Positions 1 to 11,165 of a DNA stretch of 38,578 bases are shown here, piece by piece (positions within the stretch are counted from its first letter, which is position 1; every line of letters begins with the position of its first letter). The notes below the pieces were generated by a model that saw nothing but the letters and a program-made list of their open reading frames with translations, was not told where the DNA came from and ran no database searches. This stretch comes from Lenisia limosa (Eukaryota; Breviatea): the NCBI GenBank assembly GCA_001655205.1, contig LPNZ01008646.1:1-38578 (forward strand). Direction: 5' to 3'. The position numbers and the translations under genes are program-made.

Positions 1-52
1 AACGGCCGCATATATAATAATTGTCCTCATTTGAGTACAAATACAAATACAA

Positions 53-1420
53 TCAGAAGTCAGAGCCATGTTTCAATCCTTGAAGAGAACCAGACACCCT
101 ACCATCAGGAGCTATCAGCTTCCGAACACTAGGTTTCTTACGTGGCTTGGTTGCTGGCTTTACGGCCCCTTTAGAAGTCATAATGGCAAACATGAAACAT
201 TGAATAACACACACTAGCTACTTGTTCTCACCAGGGCAGTATACCCCCCATTAGCCCATCCCCACTCTTGGCAGTGGTCTCGGGTTTGACCTGTTTGGCC
301 TTGGCTGCCGCTTTGCTTGCTATGCTCTGTCCAACACTCTGAGCTGTCAGAAGTTGAAACCTAGTTAATTCAGAGAGAATGAGCCACACACCTGTTTGGC
401 TTGCTTCGCTTTCGGCTCACTGACTGGTGTGAGGCTCTGTCTCTTCATCTAAGGCGTTAAAGGAAAAATGAACCATTGTAGAAGAACAGCAAACAATCAA
501 AAAACGATATGAATTGACTGAATAAACCACTATATTGACTGAATAAACCACAGACCTGAAATAAAAAAAAGGAAGAATAATATGATATCAGTATCACATT
601 TTAATTCGTATACATTTTTCTACCGTCCCACCTGAGGAGGCAGCGCAGCATTGAGTGAAACCTGAGTGAGGGGTATCCGCGGGGCCAGGCCCTCAGAAAC
701 CGTATCAACAGGCTTAACTTGCACTGCAGCACTTCTTATGGGACCCTGGGGGGGGGGGTTAAAGCAGTTCTTGTTCTTGACAAATCAGATATGGTTGTAT
801 TATCTCTTGTGCAATTTTGTTGAGGAAATGAATTGACAAAATTTGAAATTAAATTGTCTGGAATAGGGTTCTCGTTACACTATGTCCGACTTCAAATTTT
901 GAAATTTATTCTCCAATTAATTGCACGGAGCCCTTGTCTTTGTCTCTTTTGTGCGGGAAGGACATGAAGGCAGAACGTACCTTTTGTGAAAAGGCCAATT
1001 TCCTAGCTTTCGGTGCAGGTGCAGAGACCACCACTTCGGCACTTTTAGAGTCCTATAGTGTTATAGACATATTACCTCATTTCATTAGAACACCAGAAGA
1101 AATGTTGTAGTTTACTGTGTATCGTAACAAACAATCGATATAAATATGAGGTTTGGATAAAACAATCACTAGGGCTTCACTTCGGTTCAAAAAAAGACGG
1201 AATTTCCCCGATAAATCCTCGAAAACTATCGATATTTCATCGGTCTTTTTTGAACCGAATTGTAGCCCATTCATTTCATCATTAAACTCTCGTAAAAACC
1301 TCACTAAACAAGTCTCACCTTAGACATGTTGTCAGGAACATCAGGAGCACTCTTTTTCCTTGACCCTCTTGGGGCCCTTTGCTTGGTGGCTCCTTTCTTC
1401 CGTTTTGAGGGCGGCTCCAT
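53..1420 (-). CDS. Basic Lys/Ala/Pro-rich protein, unknown function (6 exons)
   Basis: I do not recognise this gene. A complete model can be built on the minus strand: exons 1319-1420, 981-1052, 632-745, 392-448, 245-338 and 53-168, all with GT...AG borders and consistent phases (0,0,0,0,1), giving 184 residues. It starts MEPPSKRKKGATKQR and ends GSLQGLKHGSDF before TGA. The protein is low-complexity and very basic, with Lys-rich clusters (SKRKKGATKQR, GSRKKSAP, PKAKQAKQ, SKAAAKAKQVKP, KPATKPRKKPSVRK) and no membrane segment or catalytic motif that I can see. The composition suggests a nuclear, nucleic-acid-associated protein, which is inference only. The last two introns use less usual sites (acceptor ...gctcag at 339, donor gtatac at 244), chosen because only they keep the frame. 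Intron 1 carries a hairpin repeat (1171-1268). Confidence 0.6.
1171..1268. repeat. Hairpin (MITE-like) element, copy A
   Basis: The left arm starts AGGGCTTCACTTCGGTTCAA and runs into an A-tract and GAC. The right arm (1241-1268) is its near-perfect reverse complement, ending GAACCGAATTGTAGCCC. The loop contains CGATAAATCCTCGAAAAC followed by TATCGATATT, which recurs in copies B and C. The copy lies inside intron 1 of the basic-protein gene. No convincing target-site duplication is visible. Confidence 0.8.
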
Positions 1421-1603
1421 GGGATCTGAGGGCCCTTGGGGGTGAAAAAGAGTTGCTACAAGTGCTACAAGTTGAGATATCGTAAGAATTACTATAAACA
1501 CCAAGCTTTGTATCTTTAAAGAGTTCTGGAAAAAACACTTTTTGAAAGTCACCAACAAGTGACAACGCGTCCATGTATTATTCAATGCACTTTTAAGCCC
1601 ACA

Positions 1604-4600
1604 TCACCCACCATCACCGGGTGTGTCACTCGTCTTTCTCTCGCTACTCGGGGGACACATCTTCCACGTCACCAGTGTATGGCCCGACCCGGTGAGAACT
1701 GTCGTGCCGTCATGGGGCGAAAAGAGGTTCAACTAAGGACGCGGTGAGAAATGGACATGTCTGTGTTAACCCATCCACAAGTGATATGATCATATGACCG
1801 ACTTTCAAGTCGAAATGATATTCATCTTGAATCTAATGTCATGATGTGAAGAACAGAAGGCTCATCGACTGGTGCTACCTACAGGGGAGAGGGTTTTGAC
1901 CTTGACATCGGAGAGGGTAACACAGGCCGGCAGCGGTGACAGCTCCGTCGTGGCAATCTTCCGAATCTGTCCTCCTTCCGGGAACTTTGGTGTCAAAATA
2001 ACGGGGGGAAGCTCGACAACAACATATTGGAAATCAGCTGTAACACCCTCACGTTTTCAAGGATATCAGTGAATTGGAATCCAGGGGTTGAAGCTTGGGA
2101 CAGATTGAAGATGTCCTAAAAGGGCATGTCAGAAAAGCGAAAAGCAGTACTTCTTTTGATATTATGATATTGCTTCAACTACTTGAAAAATGCTAGAAGT
2201 AGCGTGTTCATAATATTCATACTTAGCTGGTGATGAAATCCTACAACACTTACAATAAACGGTAGCATATTCTTGTCTACTCCTTGTAATCCTCGCGACC
2301 TGATATGTCACCATTGAATATTAACAATAGCCAGAGAGGTTTACCATGATGGCTCCAAGTGAATCCCTCCACCCAACCTATATCGTCCAACAATGAAAAG
2401 GTCTTCGCTCCAAGGGTGCCATGTTGCTTTGAAGGGTGTAAGGTACTGGTAAAACTGCAGTGTAAGGTCTTGCGTATGCTGGGGAGGCACGCAGAAAGCT
2501 GTGTACACAGTTGTAAGGCAAATGAGTGGGTGAATTAATATGATACTATTATATCCAATATCTCTTANNNNNNNNNNNNNNNNNNNNNNNNNNNNNNNNN
2601 ATATATATAATCATTGCAACTTAAAAACCTGGTTCCGCATACGTTATGGGGGTGCTTGAAGGCAACACTTGCTTGGCTAGAAGGGGAGATAATGCGAATA
2701 GTACCGTCGTGACTGGTTGTCAGCAGGCGACTGCCGGTCAGAGGACTGTAATACGCTGCAACGTATTAGAAACATGTAGTACGCTGCAACGTATTAGAAA
2801 CAAAGATATTGCACAGTCTACCTAAGTATATGGTATCGAAATAAATAGAATGATATTATTACGAGCATCAAATCCATCTTTAGATGTAGGAAGCGATCTG
2901 AGAACACGCCCTCATACCAGAGCTGACGACCCCGTCATGGGCAAACTCCTGTACCGGACTCGGCACTGAGAGCGGCGACTTCAGCTTACGAATGTCCCAA
3001 ATCTGAACGTCAGACCACGGGATAGGTCATGTCGACTCTATTCTATGATATTTGATATATGACATGCATATATACAGTGGCCCCCATTCCGCCCACTTTG
3101 ACGAGATAGTCGTTGCCGGAAGTGGCAAACTCGAAGCCATAAGGATGTACATCGATACCTTGAATACGTTTGTTCTGATGGAGTCAAATAGAACGTCCGT
3201 TTCAATACTATATAGCTATATATAATATACTAAGTGTACTCATTCCTCATTATTGATGAAGTGAAATGGAACGGGAAGTAGGATGTGAGAAAATCTCCTT
3301 TCTCTGACACAAGAGATTATGTCGAGGTATTTGCCTTCATGGAGTAGACACGTCCAATAGTCCCACCTTTTTATGTAATTGCAGACGATCCACAATACCA
3401 GCCCGTTTGTCGTAGGTATACACTCGTCCTTGAGTTGTCCCTAAGGGGTGAAATGGGCTGATCTCATAATTCCTAAGGTGATAGACAAACAACACCTGGT
3501 CCATTCACAGCCATACCTGCGAGAACCGAGCCAGCTAGTGGGCCTTGACGGGCAGCGGCGACACTGCAGAACCATTGCGAAAAGGTGTGATCAAATACTA
3601 AAAGGAAAATAAGATTAGTGCCTCATTAGGCCTTTCAAATCGACAACAAGACCCCCCCCCCCACAATCGACAGCCGATTCGGATGCTTGAAGGTTCAGGT
3701 CATGGATCTTGAGACTCCCATCTCCGGCTATTTGGTGAGATATTAAACGCTCCTATTTTGGGCATAATATGAATACAATATTGCGAAGCTTATAAAGCAC
3801 CAATTCACAGAACGATATATGCCCTGGAGCTGTTCTTCTTGGAGGCACTCAGTACATTCCGCTTACAAGCCGTGGCACAATGAGCAGAGTACTCTAGGAA
3901 CGCTATGCCGTGGATCGCGTCCCAATGAGGCCGATAAATCTGAATAGTAATGAGCTCATGGATTCTTGGACCAGTAAAAGAAGTTCAGGAGGAGCCTTTG
4001 TTATCCTACTATTTATTGAGCATCACAACATTTGAATGAATTGAATTGAGATTGTACTAACAGTCAGAACTCACATTTAGTGCGTTCAGCTCCCCAGGGT
4101 TCTTGTCAAAATCCCTAAAACTGTCAATGATATGATCAAAGCGCTGCAAATTCCAGCCCTCCAACCAGATGCCAATATGGCCATTTTTGATACCACAAAC
4201 GGCCTTGGAAGGTAATGTAGGATGCCACTACATGGTAAACAAAAGGAGAGGGGCTGTCATGATGGGGGTGTTTTCAGGAGAACATATTTTGACTATTCAA
4301 GATTACCGAGTCCACAGATCAAGAGCGTTTCGGTGTCTGAAATTGCCTTATAAAATACATGGACAACCACCCTTACACACCGCCATGGCCGTGATTCTTC
4401 GCGTCTCAATTCGTGCCACTTTGTCGGCGAAGACAGCCTCGTTCGCACGTGCCATGATCATGTTGCTGACCTGTAATGGGTCAATAAATGATGTGTGGAT
4501 TAATTCCGGAATCGATTGGAATTGAGCATTGGAGAAATGAGTAGCAGGGCACGGCCTGTTATCGATAACCTTGACCAAAGACAAACCAATATATGTTCAA

Positions 4601-4750
4601 ACAGCATACCAGAGTACTTCGTCCAGCGTCAACCCCCGAAGAATTGGCATAGTACCTGGACACATAACTTGTAGGATAACATTTAAGCGGTTTATTGAAA
4701 ACAGACAGCCTGAAACTCATTACATCCCATCCATCGCAAGTTATTATCAT
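1604..4750 (-). CDS. DDB2: DDB2-like WD40 protein (UV-damaged-DNA binding)
   Basis: DDB2 is the WD40 propeller that recognises UV lesions and, through DDB1-CUL4, starts global nucleotide excision repair. Readable minus-strand exons, in protein order, include VSNMIMARANEAVF (about 4460), the GIWLEGWNLQRFD segment (about 4160), IQIYRPHWDAIHGIAF (about 3930), GDGSLKIHDLNLQAS (about 3700), RVYTYDKRAGIVDRLQLHKK (about 3410), FATSGNDYLVK (about 3130) joining IWDIRKL (about 3010), AYYSPLTGSRLLTTSHDG (about 2740), YLTPFKATWHPWSEDLFIVG (about 2430) and a last exon with LNLFSPHDG and LVTWKM ending at TGA 1604-1606. The HKK, KIWD(I/L)R, SP.G.RLLTT, LTP.KA.WHP and VGRY blocks follow DDB2 more closely than the related WDR76/CMR1, which remains the alternative. 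Roughly 90-100 extra residues lie between the VGRY blade and the last blade. The start is unresolved; 4750 is only the first ATG in frame with the most upstream exon I could read. Confidence 0.72.
2474..2541 (+). repeat. Dispersed intronic repeat, family R3, copy 1
   Basis: About 67 bases starting GTATGCTGGGGAGGCACGCA and ending near GGGTGAATTAATA are almost identical to 25198-25266. The copy lies in an intron of the DDB2-like gene, antisense to it, just before the gap at 2568-2600, so its true length may be hidden. Confidence 0.8.
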
Positions 4751-6162
4751 CCCAAAAAGCCTAATCTCATCGTACTAACAACCTAAACACTATCACAAGA
4801 ACGCGGCCTCCCATGCACGTAAAGCGGCCTACTGTCTAGATGGCCGGAGAGGCGAGCGCCATGACGGGATTTGACCGAGATATTCCCGGCTCTGCAGGAC
4901 AATGGGGTTGGGGAAGGGGGACAATATTGAGGTTTGAGCTGAGAAGAAAGGTAGCCTTGGCTGGAGGTTAGAGGGATCTTCCATCATTGTGGTTAATGCA
5001 TGTTGCTTCTTGCTGAGTTGATTCAGCTTTCGCTCTCTCTTGTTTTTTGCTTGTTGTGTTTTGCGAGTGTGGTGTGATCGATCAGTGTTTTCGTTTGTTT
5101 ACATCCAAGCACATCCAAGCATCCAAGCATTTGGCAAAAAAGGAAACTTTATATAAATGTAACAAATGTAATAAATGTAACAAAAGATGATGTTTGATTT
5201 GGCACCCTAGGGGTGTATAATGGGGGAGGTTTAATTTTGGTTCTCATTTTGGTGAACGTGCTATCAAGGGGGGGGGAACTCCATAGAAACATGGCTCCTC
5301 CAAGCAATCACGGCGGATCGCGGATCGCTATGGAACGTGGATAAGTGCTGACGTCATGACGTTATGTGATGAATTTATGGTGTGGTACAATATCGTTATA
5401 TCTGGGGGTCTGGGCAGTCTGGGCTACCAAACCACCCATGGCGGATCGCGGNNNNNNNNNNNNNNNNNNNNNNNNNNNNNNNNNNNNNNNNNNNNNNNNN
5501 NNNNNNNNNNNNNNNNNNNNNNNNNNNNNNNNNNNNNNNNNGACACGTATTAAAGACGGCGGTTAACAGACTATCAAAACAATTGATGAACTCTTCAAAA
5601 GACCTTGTGAAACTGTACATTTTCTCAACAAATAAGAAATGGGTATCTTAACCCGTCACTCTAGCATTTTCTTCCCTCTTCCGAATATGATCATGATCAT
5701 TGGTCTGGATGGTTAGTTTTTGAGATATTAGCACCTCCCCCCCCCCCCAGTTNNNNNNNNNNNNNNNNNNNNNNNNNNNNNNNNNNNNNNNNNNNNNNNN
5801 NNNNNNNNNNNNNNNNNNNNNNNNNNNNNNNNNNNNNNNNNNNNNNNNNNNNNNNNNNNNNNNNNNNCGTGGGGTAGGACAGAATGGCGTCAGAAATGGT
5901 CTTGCGCGAGGCTGACAGGTTGTACTATAATCGGTAAATAAGAAAACAGCGAACTGCAAGAATTCGAGTATTTATGCTTGCTAAATGGTACAGATCATGA
6001 TCTGAGGAAGCAATTGCGCCTCAAACCTTGATGTAGTTTGCTGGTAACTTTTTATTCTGAAATGTCAAGAACGGCAAATAAACGAAATGTAAACAATAGG
6101 TTGAATTGTTGCTGATAAACAGTTTATGTTTATATTGGGCACATTTAAAGATGTTCTCAGGT
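4751..6162. other. Intergenic region with two assembly gaps
   Basis: No convincing gene is seen between the upstream end of the DDB2-like gene and the ORC4 stop codon. The stretch holds short direct repeats (ACATCCAAGC units at 5100-5130; AAATGTAACA units at 5154-5184), two copies of GGCGGATCGCGG (5312 and 5440), a palindromic GATCATGATC (5686 and again near 5994), and gaps at 5452-5541 and 5753-5867. The second gap follows a C run and CAG. A possible exon reading SREYLGQIPSWRSPLRPSRQ on the minus strand (about 4845-4905) could be a further 5' exon of the DDB2-like gene. Confidence 0.5.
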
Positions 6163-9100
6163 TTAAATGTACTCCTCCATGAACCCATCTTGCTTGAGAT
6201 TTTCCGTGCCTACCCTGCCTGAACGTGCTGACAGGAGCTCCAAAGCAACCAACGAGCCGAATGCCTGGATAGACGTGAGGGGAATACGAAACAAACAACG
6301 CCAATACCCGAACTTATTGTCGGAAAATAAAAGCCAAGAGTTTGCTCCATAGCTTGCATGCATCTGGGGCTAAGGTTTGTACTTCACCACCCCATTATAA
6401 CCTCAATTTACTATCCCTGACAACCTTCAAAGCAATGTCTCGGGAAAACGAGCCGATAGTGGAGCCTCTCCCAACTCCCGAAGCAAAAGCCGAATACTCC
6501 ACAAATGCCATCTAATCGTGATGAGTGGAACATAATACTGAAATGGGATATGACAAATTAAAGTTTTCATCAGAGTTACGTTACTATGTTGATGATATTC
6601 ATTTTACCCTGATTTCCTTCATCCAATAGTATACTATGGTATCATATACTATTACCCCCAAGAAACAAGGTAACTGACCTCGAAATTGAAGGATTCAACG
6701 TCCTTGTTGATGAGGCGAGTTGAAGCAACCAAAAGCGCCAATTCAAGAACAGACAGGCCTAGAGGGGGGGGGGNNNNNNNNNNNNNNNNNNNNNNNNNNN
6801 NNNNNNNNNNNNNNNNNNNNNNNNNNNNNNNNNNNNNNNNNNNNNNNNNNNNNNNNNNNNNNNNNNNNNNNNNNNNNNNTTTTTCACGCCTTTCCCTCCC
6901 CTTTTACAGTTGATTGACTGTGTGATGGTATCTGCAAACGTGACGCTGATGCCAGCAACTATGTGTCCAATTTGCAAGACCGGGCTTGTTGGTGATAACT
7001 TCGAAATGGCCACATCCTTAAGCAGTCAAAACCATCTAAGAAATCGACATTTATTCTCCCATTTAGCATCTCATAAATATCTTCTCCATTTAGCATTTCA
7101 ATATATTAATCATGTTACGTACTACAAGTATCATATATGATGATATGAATATTACAACGTTTCTCCCCACCATGATATCGATGAATGTTCTGAATGTGTT
7201 GGCCCGGTCAAAAACGGTCTGCAGTCTGCGTCGTGTAGGCAAATCTCCCATCATTTCCTTGTAGATTATGATGTGTGTGTGTGGGGTAGGGGGGATAAGA
7301 ATATAAACATCAAGATCAAGGGCGTATTTGAGAAATCCTGCTAACTAAAAAAGGTCAAAGAATCAGAGCAGGAGTTTGTACATATCGATAAACAGTTGAG
7401 CTAACAGGACCAGAGTTAACTCCTCTCACAGTCACACTCTTGCTGTAAGCCTCGAGGAGAGAGGACCCTTTGACGGGCACTTGGAGAAGCGGCTCAAGGT
7501 CCAACCTACAATGTGTCAGATCTGAACTGTTTCTGCTACCAAATACAACCTTCCCCCTTCTGGTTTGGCAAAATACAAACACAAAGGGAATCTAGAACTT
7601 TTGCAACTGTTTCTGATGCAATACGCCTTGAATTTCGGATCAGACATGACATAATCTAAGAACTCACATTAGCTCCGAAAGGGTCGCATGAGGCTCAAAG
7701 AAGAACTCTCGGGGTGAGAAGCGCGAACGCACTCGTTTCTCTAACATTTCTAAGACATTCTAGGGAATTAGAGTCGAAAGTAGAAGTGCATTAAAAAATT
7801 GCTGTCGGATACTTTAAAAAAACTAAAACGAAAATAGAGGACATGTGTTATAAATTATCTCACCAATTTGGCAGAAATAGCAATAATGACAGCTTTGGCC
7901 TGGGAGGAGTGCAAAATATCAAAGAGATTGTAGAGAACATTCTGGTTTGTGTGGAGCGCAAATTGTTCGAAAGATTCAATTGTGAATACTCTGGAGGAGT
8001 TGTGTGAGTGATAAATGATAATTGATACAATAACAGGAGAGATGGTGCCTACACAGTGTCTGTGGAATGAAGTACCGATTTCAGAAGGCAGTTCAGGGCA
8101 TCAGCGAAACTGGTCTGAAGTGTCAATGATAGTGTTTTCACATTGTGTCTCGCATCCATCCAAAATAATTGGAAGACTACTACTATTTATCAAAGATATT
8201 ACTAATCCGCTATTCTGACATCTTTGAATACTGCACGCGACAATGTCAACAACAGCAAGAGAAGCTTACATATTTTTCACTGTTGTTAACCGAAAGTTGG
8301 TGTGCAATCGAACGGAGTGCAATCCTGCCCGTTGTCTACAGGGTCATCTTACTAAGCAATTGCAAGTAAACATAATACGCTAAATGGGAAATTCAAACGT
8401 ATTCATATTCAATCTATTCAAATAAATTGGATATCGATATAAACCGAACCAATGCAAAACCCTCAAACATCTCTGAGACCATCAAGTTGCACTACTTTTA
8501 GTTTCTTGGATTTTGTCACTGATTGGGCCTGTGAGGGTGACAGTTGGCCAGAATGAACAATGTCACTAGGACCATATTGGTTTTTCTTAGATGTAAGAGT
8601 ACACCTTATTAGAGTTTCATTGACTGCCAAAAGGAAGCTTACCTCATCAATAGCAGCAGCAACAGTGGCTGTTTTACCTGTTCCTGGAGCGCCTAAACAG
8701 AGAATACTGGCAACCTCACCGTGCTTGATAGCCCGGATTATTTGGTCTTTAATGTTCCTAAGGTATAAGAATCTACAAAACAACCATGGGAATCAAGCAG
8801 ACCCCCCACTCTCTTGTAGGTTTGAGGTGCTCTGATCGGGAGGCACCTGACACCAGGCTGCCTCTAACAAACGTCTGTAGACAGCGAACGCTGCTTGATC
8901 GATAAGCCGCCTGCTCAGCCTCATCAGTTATGCCTGAAGCCTGGAAACATAAACAGCAGCCAACATGATGAAAGAGTCCAGAGATAACTCATACCATAGA
9001 TGGTGTATGAGTCCAGAGATAACTCATACCATAGAGTATATATATCTAGATATATATATTACTTGGAAGATCAAGATAATGAGTTTATTGCAAAGCAAAA

Positions 9101-10411
9101 CTAAGCCGCCCACCTCTTCATCCATTTTCCGAGCCAGGTCAAGAGTGTCTTCTGAGGGGCGCGGGGTGGAGAGGGGACGGAATCCGACCTGTACTTTGGC
9201 CACAAACTCCATTGGTGCAATATTCTGAGTGGATTCTGGGGGAGTAAAATTGGAAAATTTAAAAACNNNNNNNNNNNNNNNNNNNNNNNNNNNNNNNNNN
9301 NNNNNNNNNNNNNNNNNNNNNNNNNNNNNNNNNNNNNNNNNNNNNNNNNNNNNNNNNNNNNNNNNNNNNNNNNNNNNNNNNNNNNNNNNNNNNNNNNNNN
9401 NNNNNNNNNNNNNNNNNNNNNNNNNNCGCATCGAAAACCACACTATCAACGAAGATGATCAAGGAGTATCATCTAATCCAAATTTGCCAGCCTACCAGCG
9501 TCGGGGTCAGAGTCTGGGTCACTATAGTCCTCATCAAACTCGTTATCAGGATACACCTGCACTGTGGGGCTTGGAGGGGCTTTGATGGTGGCTTGCTTTG
9601 AGGGTTTTGAGGGTGTTTTTGCCTGAGGTTTTGAGGGTGGTTTTGCAGGTACTTTGGCGGGTGGTTTTGCCTGTGCCTTCGAGGGAGTCTTTGTGGAAGG
9701 TTTTGGAAAGGCATGTGCTGGAAACTTCGCTGGAGGGATTTTGGGTTTGGGGGTCGATTTGACAGGGGTCTTTTTTGGAAGCGGACGTCTTGGCGAGACA
9801 ACAGTATTTGTCCTGTTCGTGGGAGGGGGTGGAGAGCTATCGATTTCATCAAAGTCATTGACGTTGCCAGCTGGTTGCGGCTTGGATGGCGGCGTGGTCT
9901 TCGTTGTTACCTTTGATGACTTTTTTGCAGGTGCTAAAACAGGCTTTTTCGAAGATGCTGGCTTTTTTGCAGGTGTTGAAACAGGCTTTTTCCAAGATGC
10001 TGGCTTTTTTGCAGGTGTTGAAACAGGCTTTTTTGCAGGTGCTGAAACAGGCTTTTTTGCAGGTGCTGAAACAGGCTTTTTTGCAGGTGTTGAAACAGGC
10101 TTTTTTGCAGGTGTTGAAACAGGCTTATTTGCAGGTAGCTTGTTTGCGGGAGTAGGAGGCTTCTTAGCCTTCTCCCTCGAACGAGTAGTCATGACATTTT
10201 CCTCTTCTTGAGTCTTCAGAGCCCGTGTGCTGCTCCTTCGCACTTTCGTATCCAGATCAGGATACAACACTAGGCGCGGATCTCTATGGAATTTATGATG
10301 TTTCCTTTTGACGGAAGGAACTGCTGTTTTATCTAAATAATGAGGCAAAGGAATCAGTGCAGCTAAAAATACTGAGATTAATGTAATTCGAGTGTGATTA
10401 CAAAAAACCAT
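6163..10411 (-). CDS. ORC4: Origin recognition complex subunit 4, with H1-like N-terminal tail
   Basis: ORC4 is an AAA+ subunit of the complex that binds origins and loads MCM. Exons on the minus strand give, in order: a Lys/Pro-rich tail (10371-9500); KVQVGFRPLSTP (about 9190); ITDEAEQAAYRSSSVRC (about 8910); NIKDQIIRAIKHGEVASI then Walker A GAPGTGKTATVAAAIDE (8640-8760); KLKVVQLDGLRD (about 8480); TTGRIALRSIAHQLS (about 8310); FEQFALHTNQNVLYNLFDIL (about 7930); EMLEKRVRSRFSPREFFF (about 7720), matching the ORC4-specific LEKRVKSRFSHR block; GDLPTRRRLQTVFDRA (about 7220); VLELALLVASTRLIN (about 6700); and a winged-helix-like end (…GFMEEYI, TAA 6163-6165). Walker B, usually L-D-E-F-D, reads I-E-S-F-E. 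Gaps at 6774-6879 and 9267-9426 interrupt it. Joining the tail to the ATPase part crosses the second gap and is inferred: an acceptor precedes ESTQNIAP and the tail ORF has a donor (GCTG|gtaggc). The start at 10411 is the only in-frame ATG upstream of the tail; 10192 (MTTRSREK) is an alternative. Confidence 0.82.
9925..10138 (-). repeat. 24-bp coding minisatellite (KKPVSTPA repeats)
   Basis: On the minus strand about eight imperfect copies of a 24-base unit encode AKKPVSTP or variants (AKKPVSAP, AKKPASWKKPVSTP, AKKPASSKKPVLAP). The frame stays open through all copies, so this is a protein repeat. The Lys-Lys-Pro and Ser/Thr-Pro-Ala-Lys-Lys pattern resembles histone H1 C-terminal tails. Confidence 0.9.
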
Positions 10412-11165
10412 AACAAAATGGACTTTTCATTGAGCACAATGTTGTTCAAACAGTGTTAAAAATCATCCAATGTTATATTTGGGTAATATATATATATATA
10501 TATTACCCAAATATAAAGTGAACATTTGAAATTAATTGTGAAACACTTAATGAAGAAACAAAAATAAAAAGAATGTTACTACTGACATTTGGGTCTCTGT
10601 ATTTTACAAATAACAAGATCAACAGTATTGAATTAACATGAATGCAAATCAAAAATAATTGTCATTAAACAATTTCTGTCCACAAAATTTAATAACTCCA
10701 ACAATCTCCACTCAAATCCATACTGGAATCAATTTTTAACGTGCAAACTTGATTTACAATAAACAGTCCTATGTTCACCCACCATTATTGGAATTAGAAG
10801 CATTCATTTTCTTCAAAAATAAGTAACTTCTTACAAATTAATCTTATTGTCTACTGGTTTCACAGGCTTCAGAGAGCTACAATTGCAGGAACTGAGATCA
10901 TTGAACAGAGAGAGAAAAAAACAATCTTGATGATCGCGGCTTCATTTCAGAGTATATGTAGAAGAAGAAAAATAAATCTATCTATGCATGTAGGAAGAGA
11001 GGGTTTTGTCCAGTGGTCCAGTGGCTGTCCAGTTTCCATCCAATTAATACAATTGCCTCCGGAGTATAAATCCAAATTCCCCTGACCCCGGGTATGCCCG
11101 GGTACTTTGAAAGTGTAAAAAAATAACACTGAAAAAACTGAAACAACATCTACTATACAATAATC
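10412..11165. other. Divergent intergenic region
   Basis: This is an AT-rich stretch between the ORC4 gene (minus) and the KRERT repeat gene (plus), with no supported gene. It must hold both promoters, but I cannot point to a defined promoter element. Its most distinctive feature is the palindrome at 10474-10515. Confidence 0.6.
10474..10515. repeat. Perfect 42-bp palindrome
   Basis: TATATTTGGGTAATA at 10474-10488 is exactly the reverse complement of 10501-10515, with an alternating TA core between them, so the whole 42 bases read the same on both strands. It could form a cruciform or hairpin. The position is about 60 bases upstream of the assumed ORC4 start and about 650 upstream of the plus-strand gene. 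Confidence 0.95.

Noticed and set aside
4169-4525. 118-residue plus-strand open frame
   Set aside because: It overlaps two well-bordered minus-strand exons of the DDB2-like gene and reads across their splice sites.
1604-4750. Assignment to WDR76/CMR1
   Set aside because: Considered seriously, but the HKK, KIWDIR, LTPFKATWHP and VGRY blocks and the last blade fit DDB2 better. It is kept as the alternative.
4780-4830. Sld2/RecQ4-like segment AALRAWEAAFL on the minus strand
   Set aside because: Only eleven codons before in-frame stops, with no continuation after any plausible donor; likely chance.
9654-10211. Long open frame on the plus strand opposite the ORC4 tail (Gly/Phe-rich)
   Set aside because: It mirrors the 24-bp repeats of the minus-strand Lys/Pro tail. 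The Gly-Phe-Ala periodicity is the antisense of AKKP codons, and there is no other support.
6163-10411. Identification of the AAA+ gene as ORC1 or CDC6
   Set aside because: The EMLEKRVRSRFS block and the HTNQNVLYNLFD block are characteristic of ORC4, and no BAH domain or CDC6-type sensor pattern was seen.
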